A stretch of 8,897 nucleotides of DNA from an uncultured Clostridia bacterium (GTDB taxonomy: Bacteria; Bacillota; Clostridia; UBA1381): assembly GCA_934481375.1 (NCBI GenBank), contig CAKSPN010000058.1, positions 1 to 8,897 on the forward strand. Direction: 5' to 3'. Below are positions 5,782 to 8,897 of the stretch, piece after piece. A model generated the notes under the pieces. It was given only the letters and a program-made list of their open reading frames with translations, was not told the DNA's origin and searched no databases. The position numbers and the translations under genes are program-made. Each line of letters starts with the position of its first letter. Positions within the stretch are counted from its first letter, which is position 1.

Positions 5782-5911
5782 ACTTTTCTACACCTCCGTT
5801 AAAGATATCATCAAAAATTTTTTTATAGTGTGTTGATATTATAAGCTTGTAACGGGCATTGCCCGAAACAAGTCATAACCTGATTGTACTAAAGACCTGT
5901 AATATACCGGC
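5782..5911 (-). promoter_or_regulatory. Structured leader upstream of rpsM
   Basis: This 130-nt region separates rpmJ from rpsM. On the minus strand it has a two-part hairpin: outer arms CTTGT/ACAAG (5872-5868 with 5850-5846), a TT/TT internal loop, and a CGGGC/GCCCG stem capped by AAT. A second possible stem pairs ATATCA and TGATAT (5839-5834 with 5810-5805) around an A/T-rich loop and ends 7 bases before the rpsM ribosome binding site. A TATAAT box occurs at 5843-5838 but has no acceptable -35. A role as a ribosomal-protein binding leader, for example for S4, is an inference by analogy with the E. coli alpha operon. Confidence 0.45.
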
Positions 5912-6025
5912 TCAACCCTGCTTCTGCTTATGCTTCGGGTTTTCGCAGATAACCATTACCTTGCCTTTTCTCTTTATGATTTTGCATTTTTCGCAAATCG
6001 GTTTTACTGACGGACGTACTTTCAT
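5912..6025 (-). CDS. rpmJ: 50S ribosomal protein L36 (zinc-ribbon form)
   Basis: This 37-residue protein begins MKVRPSVKPICEKCKIIKRK and is the smallest protein of the large subunit, bound to 23S rRNA. It carries the zinc-ribbon ligands C11, C14, C27 and H32, so it is the zinc-binding form. The length is typical; L36 is 37-38 residues. A very strong ribosome binding site, GAGGAGGT, sits upstream of the ATG at 6025. The stop TGA is at 5914-5912. It lies 19 nt downstream of infA, its usual neighbour, and 130 nt before rpsM. It is easily missed by length cut-offs. Confidence 0.98.
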   Translation of the reverse strand: MKVRPSVKPICEKCKIIKRKGKVMVICENPKHKQKQG

Positions 6026-6044
6026 TCGTATTACCTCCTCATCC

Positions 6045-6263
6045 TTACTTAGATCTCCAAGTAATTCTGCCTCTTGAAAGGTCGTACGGACTCATCTCCA
6101 TTGTAACCTTATCGCCCGGCAAAATTTTTATGAAGTTCATTCTCAGTTTGCCTGAAATATGTGCCAATACTTGGTGTCCATTTTCAAGCTCTACTTTAAA
6201 CATTGCGTTCGGCAGAGTTTCAACAACTGTACCCTCTACTTCCAAAACATCATCCTTAGCCAT
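6045..6263 (-). CDS. infA: Translation initiation factor IF-1
   Basis: This 72-residue protein is IF-1, a single OB-fold (S1-like) protein that binds the 30S A site during initiation and helps IF2 and IF3. The sequence shows the signatures MAKDDVLEVEGTVVETLPNA at the start, FKVELENGHQVLAHISGKLR in the middle, and the ending SPYDLSRGRITWR, with conserved basic residues for rRNA contact. The length is exactly as expected for the family. The start ATG at 6263 has AGGAGG 6 bases upstream. It lies 35 nt after the KOW protein stop, in a gap that contains a small hairpin, and 19 nt before rpmJ. The map, KOW, infA, rpmJ order is typical of Clostridia. Confidence 0.99.
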   Translation of the reverse strand: MAKDDVLEVEGTVVETLPNAMFKVELENGHQVLAHISGKLRMNFIKILPGDKVTMEMSPYDLSRGRITWRSK

Positions 6264-6279
6264 TATTTCCTCCTAATAT

Positions 6280-6300
6280 CAAACCGTGAGGTTTGTTTTT
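6280..6300 (+). terminator. Terminator-like hairpin facing antisense in the gap before infA
   Basis: CAAACC (6280-6285) and GGTTTG (6290-6295) form a perfect 6-bp stem around a GTGA loop, which as RNA on the plus strand is a GNRA tetraloop. Five T residues follow at 6296-6300. Read on the plus strand it resembles a short intrinsic terminator, while on the coding strand the stem lies 4 bases before the infA ribosome binding site and lacks a U-tract. The short stem makes termination doubtful. Confidence 0.4.
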
Positions 6301-6562
6301 ACCTAAGAACCATTTCCGCTAATGCTTTTCGCAATTCGGCGTTTGTGACTTTCTGTCCCGACTCCAGTTTATTCTGTATAAACTCCGAAATCTTTCCCGA
6401 CGCCTGAATATGCTTGAGCTTCTTCTTCTTCGGGCGGTCTGCTCTGCGCAAATCGCCGTCTGCAAGATATGCATAGCCGTTATCCACAGACATTACGATA
6501 AATAAACCGCCTTTGTCACGCCCTGCTATGGAGCGCACCTCCGACCCTGTTTTTACTTCCAT
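6299..6562 (-). CDS. KOW-domain RNA-binding protein (L14e-like), between map and infA
   Basis: This 87-residue basic protein has an N-terminal KOW-type SH3 fold: MEVKTGSEVRSIAGRDKGGL at residues 1-20, then a beta-rich stretch ending ADGDLRRADRPKKKKLKH around 35-53. A helical C-terminal part follows. Known family: small KOW proteins resembling ribosomal L14e are found at this position in many Clostridia and are presumed to bind RNA or the ribosome; the exact function is not established. I chose the ATG at 6562 because GAGGTG sits just upstream at 6572-6567. An upstream ATG at 6574, overlapping the map stop as TAATG, would add four residues but lacks a ribosome binding site. Its position in the operon suggests a translation-linked role. 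Confidence 0.87.
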   Translation of the reverse strand: MEVKTGSEVRSIAGRDKGGLFIVMSVDNGYAYLADGDLRRADRPKKKKLKHIQASGKISEFIQNKLESGQKVTNAELRKALAEMVLR

Positions 6563-6573
6563 ATCACACCTCA

Positions 6574-7320
6574 TTAAAGCGTTAATATTTCACAGCCGTC
6601 TTTTGTTACAATGACGGTGTTTTCGTAATGAGCCGCTAAACTTCCATCATCGGTAACCACAGTCCAGTCATCATCAAGTACGCATACGTGATAATCGCCT
6701 GCCGTTACCATAGGCTCTATCGCAAGCGCCATTCCTGCCGCAAGCTTTACACCGTGACCCGCCTTTCCGAAATTCGGAACGCTCGGATCCTCGTGCATTT
6801 CTCTGCCTATTCCGTGCCCCACAAGGTCACGCACAACCCCGAAGCCGTGATCTTCAACGTACTTCTGGATCGCTGATGAAACATCACCTAACTTGGCACC
6901 GTGCTTTAAATACTTTATTCCCTCAAAAAAGCTCTGCTGCGTTACATCGATAAGCTTCTGTGCCTCAGCACTTATCTTGCCGACTCCGAAAGTCCTTGCG
7001 GCGTCTGAATGCCACCCGTCAAGGATACAGCCGAGGTCGATACTTATTATATCGCCCTCTTTAAGCACGCAGTGCTTATTCGGGATACCGTGTACCACCT
7101 CATCATTTACCGATGCGCAGATAGTAGCCGGATAACCCTCGTAATGAAGGAAATTGGGTGTTGCACCCTTAGACTTATAGAAATCATATGCAATCTTATC
7201 GAGATGCTTTGTATTCACTCCCGGCTTTATATTCTTTTCCAGAAGCTCAAGGCACTCCTTTGTAAGCTTGCACGATTCTCTCATCTTTTCAACTTGTTTA
7301 GCCGATTTAATGGTAATCAT
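6574..7320 (-). CDS. map: Type I methionine aminopeptidase
   Basis: This 248-residue enzyme removes the initiator methionine from nascent proteins when the second residue is small. It has the pita-bread fold with all five metal ligands visible: D95 (in SIDLG), D106 (in HSDAAR), H169 (in VGHGIG), E202 (in IEPM) and E233 (in HYENT). The catalytic histidines H77 and H176 are also present. No N-terminal extension or zinc finger is seen, so it is the short type Ia form. GAGGAG, located in the last codons of adk, serves as the ribosome binding site for the ATG at 7320. adk ends 6 nt upstream, and the KOW gene begins at or just after its stop. Placement with infA and ribosomal genes fits a role at the ribosome exit tunnel. 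Confidence 0.98.
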   Translation of the reverse strand: MITIKSAKQVEKMRESCKLTKECLELLEKNIKPGVNTKHLDKIAYDFYKSKGATPNFLHYEGYPATICASVNDEVVHGIPNKHCVLKEGDIISIDLGCILDGWHSDAARTFGVGKISAEAQKLIDVTQQSFFEGIKYLKHGAKLGDVSSAIQKYVEDHGFGVVRDLVGHGIGREMHEDPSVPNFGKAGHGVKLAAGMALAIEPMVTAGDYHVCVLDDDWTVVTDDGSLAAHYENTVIVTKDGCEILTL

Positions 7321-7326
7321 TCAAAT

Positions 7327-7965
7327 CTACTCCTCAAGTCCCAAAGCAGTCATAACGTTCTTTGTCGTATCTGCCAGTTCTTCTTCGCCCTTCGCCGTAA
7401 CGAGGAGGTTAAGCTTTGCATAATACGCCTTTATCGGTTCTGTCTGCTCATGGTAAACGTGAAGTCTGTTTTTAATGGTTTCGGGATTATCGTCAGCACG
7501 CTGAATTAAATCTCCTCCGCATTTATCACATTTACCTTCTGTTTCAGGCTTATTGAAAATTGTGCTGTAAGGCGCTCCGCATTTTGAACATTCACGTCTT
7601 GATGAAAGTCTTTCGACAATCGCTTCGTCATCAACTTCAAGCGAAAGCACTTTATCAATTTTTACGCCTGATTCCGTCAAAGCCTCTGCCTGTGCCGTGG
7701 TACGGGGAAATCCGTCGAGGATAAATCCCTTTGCACAGTCAGGCTGACTTAAACGTTCTTTTACTATAGAAACAATAACGTCGTCGGGAACAAGCTTACC
7801 GTCGTTTATATACTTTTCGGCAAGCTTGCCTACCTCAGTCTGTTCCTTGATGGCGGTTCTGAGCATTACTCCCGTCGATATTGTATCGACGCCGAGCTTC
7901 TTTGCTAAGATTTCGCCCTGAGTACCCTTGCCGGCACCCGGAGGGCCCATTAATACCAAATTCAT
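7327..7965 (-). CDS. adk: Adenylate kinase (long form, zinc-binding lid)
   Basis: This 212-residue cytoplasmic enzyme interconverts ATP plus AMP with 2 ADP. The P-loop GPPGAGKGT is at residues 7-15. The AMP-binding segment includes ISTG at 29-32 and DGFPRT at 83-88. The LID domain (about 120-160) has C125, C128, C145 and C148, a four-cysteine zinc site common in Gram-positive adenylate kinases. R156-D157-D158 follow. Position 33, an aspartate in E. coli (ISTGD), is valine here, a local substitution that need not affect catalysis. The start at 7965 has AAAGGCGG upstream and follows secY by 21 nt. The secY-adk-map order is the common Firmicutes arrangement. Confidence 0.98.
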   Translation of the reverse strand: MNLVLMGPPGAGKGTQGEILAKKLGVDTISTGVMLRTAIKEQTEVGKLAEKYINDGKLVPDDVIVSIVKERLSQPDCAKGFILDGFPRTTAQAEALTESGVKIDKVLSLEVDDEAIVERLSSRRECSKCGAPYSTIFNKPETEGKCDKCGGDLIQRADDNPETIKNRLHVYHEQTEPIKAYYAKLNLLVTAKGEEELADTTKNVMTALGLEE

Positions 7966-7986
7966 ATTGTTCCGCCTTTCCTGTAA

Positions 7987-8897
7987 TTATTCAAGAAATC
8001 CGTGGTAATGACGCATTACCATCTGTGATTCAATCTGTCTTACCGTTTCAAGCGCAACGCCTTCCATAATGAGCAGCGATGTACCGCCCAGCTGGAGACC
8101 CGGCATATTGAACAATCCGCCCACAACTACAGGCAGTATAGCTATAATTCCGAGGAATATAGCGCCGATAAGATTGAGTCTTGAAGTTACTTTTGCTATA
8201 AAATCGCTTGTCGGCTTACCCGGTCTGATACCCGGTATAAATCCGCCGTTCTTCTTAACGTTATTCGAGATTTCAATCGGATTGAACTGAATTGTCGAAT
8301 AGAAGTATGTGAAGAATATTATAAGCAGGAAGTATACAACCGCATAAACGATTTCAGTCCATGTGGGACCGTATCCTGCCGACAGACAGCCTAAAAGTAT
8401 TCCGCCGAGCGAGCTTGTATCAGGCATATTTCCGCCGGTTACAAGTCTTACGATAGTAGCCGGGAAAGCCATAATACTTGATGCGAAGATGATCGGCATA
8501 ACGCCGCCTGCCGCAATCTTTATAGGAATGTTTGTCGACTGACCGCCGTACATTTTTCTTCCCACAACACGCTTTGCATACTGAACGGGAATTCTTCTTT
8601 CGGCGTCCGAGAACCATACTACAAATGCGATAGCCGCAATTGCGATGATTACGATAGCTGCCGAAATGGCAATACCCTTAACGGTAACTCCCGTTGCTAA
8701 GAACTGTCTGTAAATGCTTATACCTGCTGTCGGTATTCTCGAAACGATACCGGCGAAGATGATAAGCGAAACACCGTTGCCGAGACCCTTTTCCGTAATA
8801 CGTTCACCGAGCCATACGATAAACGCCGTACCTGCAGTAAATGTAAGTACAATTACGAAGAATGCCAGCACACCGGGGTTTGTGATTGCCTGTATAT
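7987..8897 (-). CDS. secY: Protein translocase subunit SecY, 5' end cut by window edge
   Basis: The frame is open to the window edge at 8897, so the N-terminal part is missing. The 302 full residues seen correspond to roughly the last 70 percent of a usual SecY of about 430. SecY is the channel subunit of the SecYEG translocon in the cytoplasmic membrane. Conserved segments include GERITEKGLGNGVSLIIFAG (loop before TM5), ERRIPVQYAKRVVGRKMYGG with the gated region after it, and the cytoplasmic C5 loop with GFIPGIRPGKPT, which contacts SecA and ribosomes. The protein ends with MVMRHYHGFLE, as in Firmicutes. A GTG at 8871 that looks like a start is an internal valine, because the frame continues upstream with IQAITNPG. 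It is the first gene seen of the unit continuing to rplQ. Confidence 0.98.
   Translation of the reverse strand, partial: IQAITNPGVLAFFVIVLTFTAGTAFIVWLGERITEKGLGNGVSLIIFAGIVSRIPTAGISIYRQFLATGVTVKGIAISAAIVIIAIAAIAFVVWFSDAERRIPVQYAKRVVGRKMYGGQSTNIPIKIAAGGVMPIIFASSIMAFPATIVRLVTGGNMPDTSSLGGILLGCLSAGYGPTWTEIVYAVVYFLLIIFFTYFYSTIQFNPIEISNNVKKNGGFIPGIRPGKPTSDFIAKVTSRLNLIGAIFLGIIAILPVVVGGLFNMPGLQLGGTSLLIMEGVALETVRQIESQMVMRHYHGFLE

Noticed and set aside
5838..5843. TATAAT box on the minus strand upstream of rpsM as an internal promoter
   Set aside because: The 16-18 nt positions upstream hold only GC-rich hairpin sequence with no -35 resemblance, and there is no TG extension. Kept only as a note in the leader entry.
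7009..7509. Plus-strand open frame of 166 codons
   Set aside because: It is antisense to map and adk with no recognisable domain or ribosome binding site.
8869..8871. GTG as the start of secY
   Set aside because: The frame remains open upstream to the window edge and encodes typical SecY sequence, so this is an internal valine codon.
1..8897. CRISPR arrays, tRNA or rRNA genes, insertion sequences
   Set aside because: No spaced direct repeats, cloverleaf patterns, rRNA-like stretches, transposase frames or terminal inverted repeats were seen by reading both strands.

Overview
The window is the end of a bacterial S10/spc/alpha ribosomal-protein supercluster followed by a short accessory block. 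Every gene I can support lies on the minus strand, so the biological order runs from high to low coordinates. The gene order (secY, adk, map, a KOW-domain RNA-binding protein, infA, rpmJ, rpsM, rpsK, rpsD, rpoA, rplQ), the clostridial-type S4, the zinc-lid adenylate kinase and the strong AGGAGG ribosome binding sites point to Firmicutes, class Clostridia. A Ruminococcus/Oscillospiraceae-like gut anaerobe is my best guess from protein flavour, but this is an inference.

Region 8897-2930 is the conserved part. It encodes the membrane channel of the Sec translocon (SecY, 5' end cut by the window edge), adenylate kinase, methionine aminopeptidase, a small KOW protein, initiation factor IF-1, ribosomal proteins L36, S13, S11, S4 and L17, and the RNA polymerase alpha subunit. 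Most junctions are 0 to 35 nt. The exceptions are a 130-nt leader before rpsM and a 98-nt gap before rpoA, both with predicted secondary structure. A perfect 12-bp hairpin with a U-tract just after rplQ (2930-2958) ends the unit. rpmJ (37 codons) and the partial gene at 1-251 are easily missed because of their size or truncation.

Region 2929-1 is accessory. A TetR-family regulator has a textbook consensus promoter (TTGACA, 17 nt, TATAAT) and a dyad-symmetric candidate operator over the predicted transcription start, so autorepression is likely. Its last 4 bases overlap the start of a small multi-pass membrane protein of unknown function. After a 123-nt spacer with a hairpin but no U-tract come three tightly packed genes: a PAP2-like membrane protein with altered catalytic motifs, an XRE-type regulator fused to a four-helix membrane domain, and the start of another membrane protein that runs off the window. 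No clear terminator separates the two groups, so all five may be read from the tetR promoter.

I see no mobile element, CRISPR array, tRNA or rRNA, and no convincing plus-strand gene. Nothing here amounts to a clearly new system. The points most worth checking are the degenerate PAP2 motifs beside a membrane-tethered XRE regulator, the tetR operator/promoter, and the structured rpsM leader.
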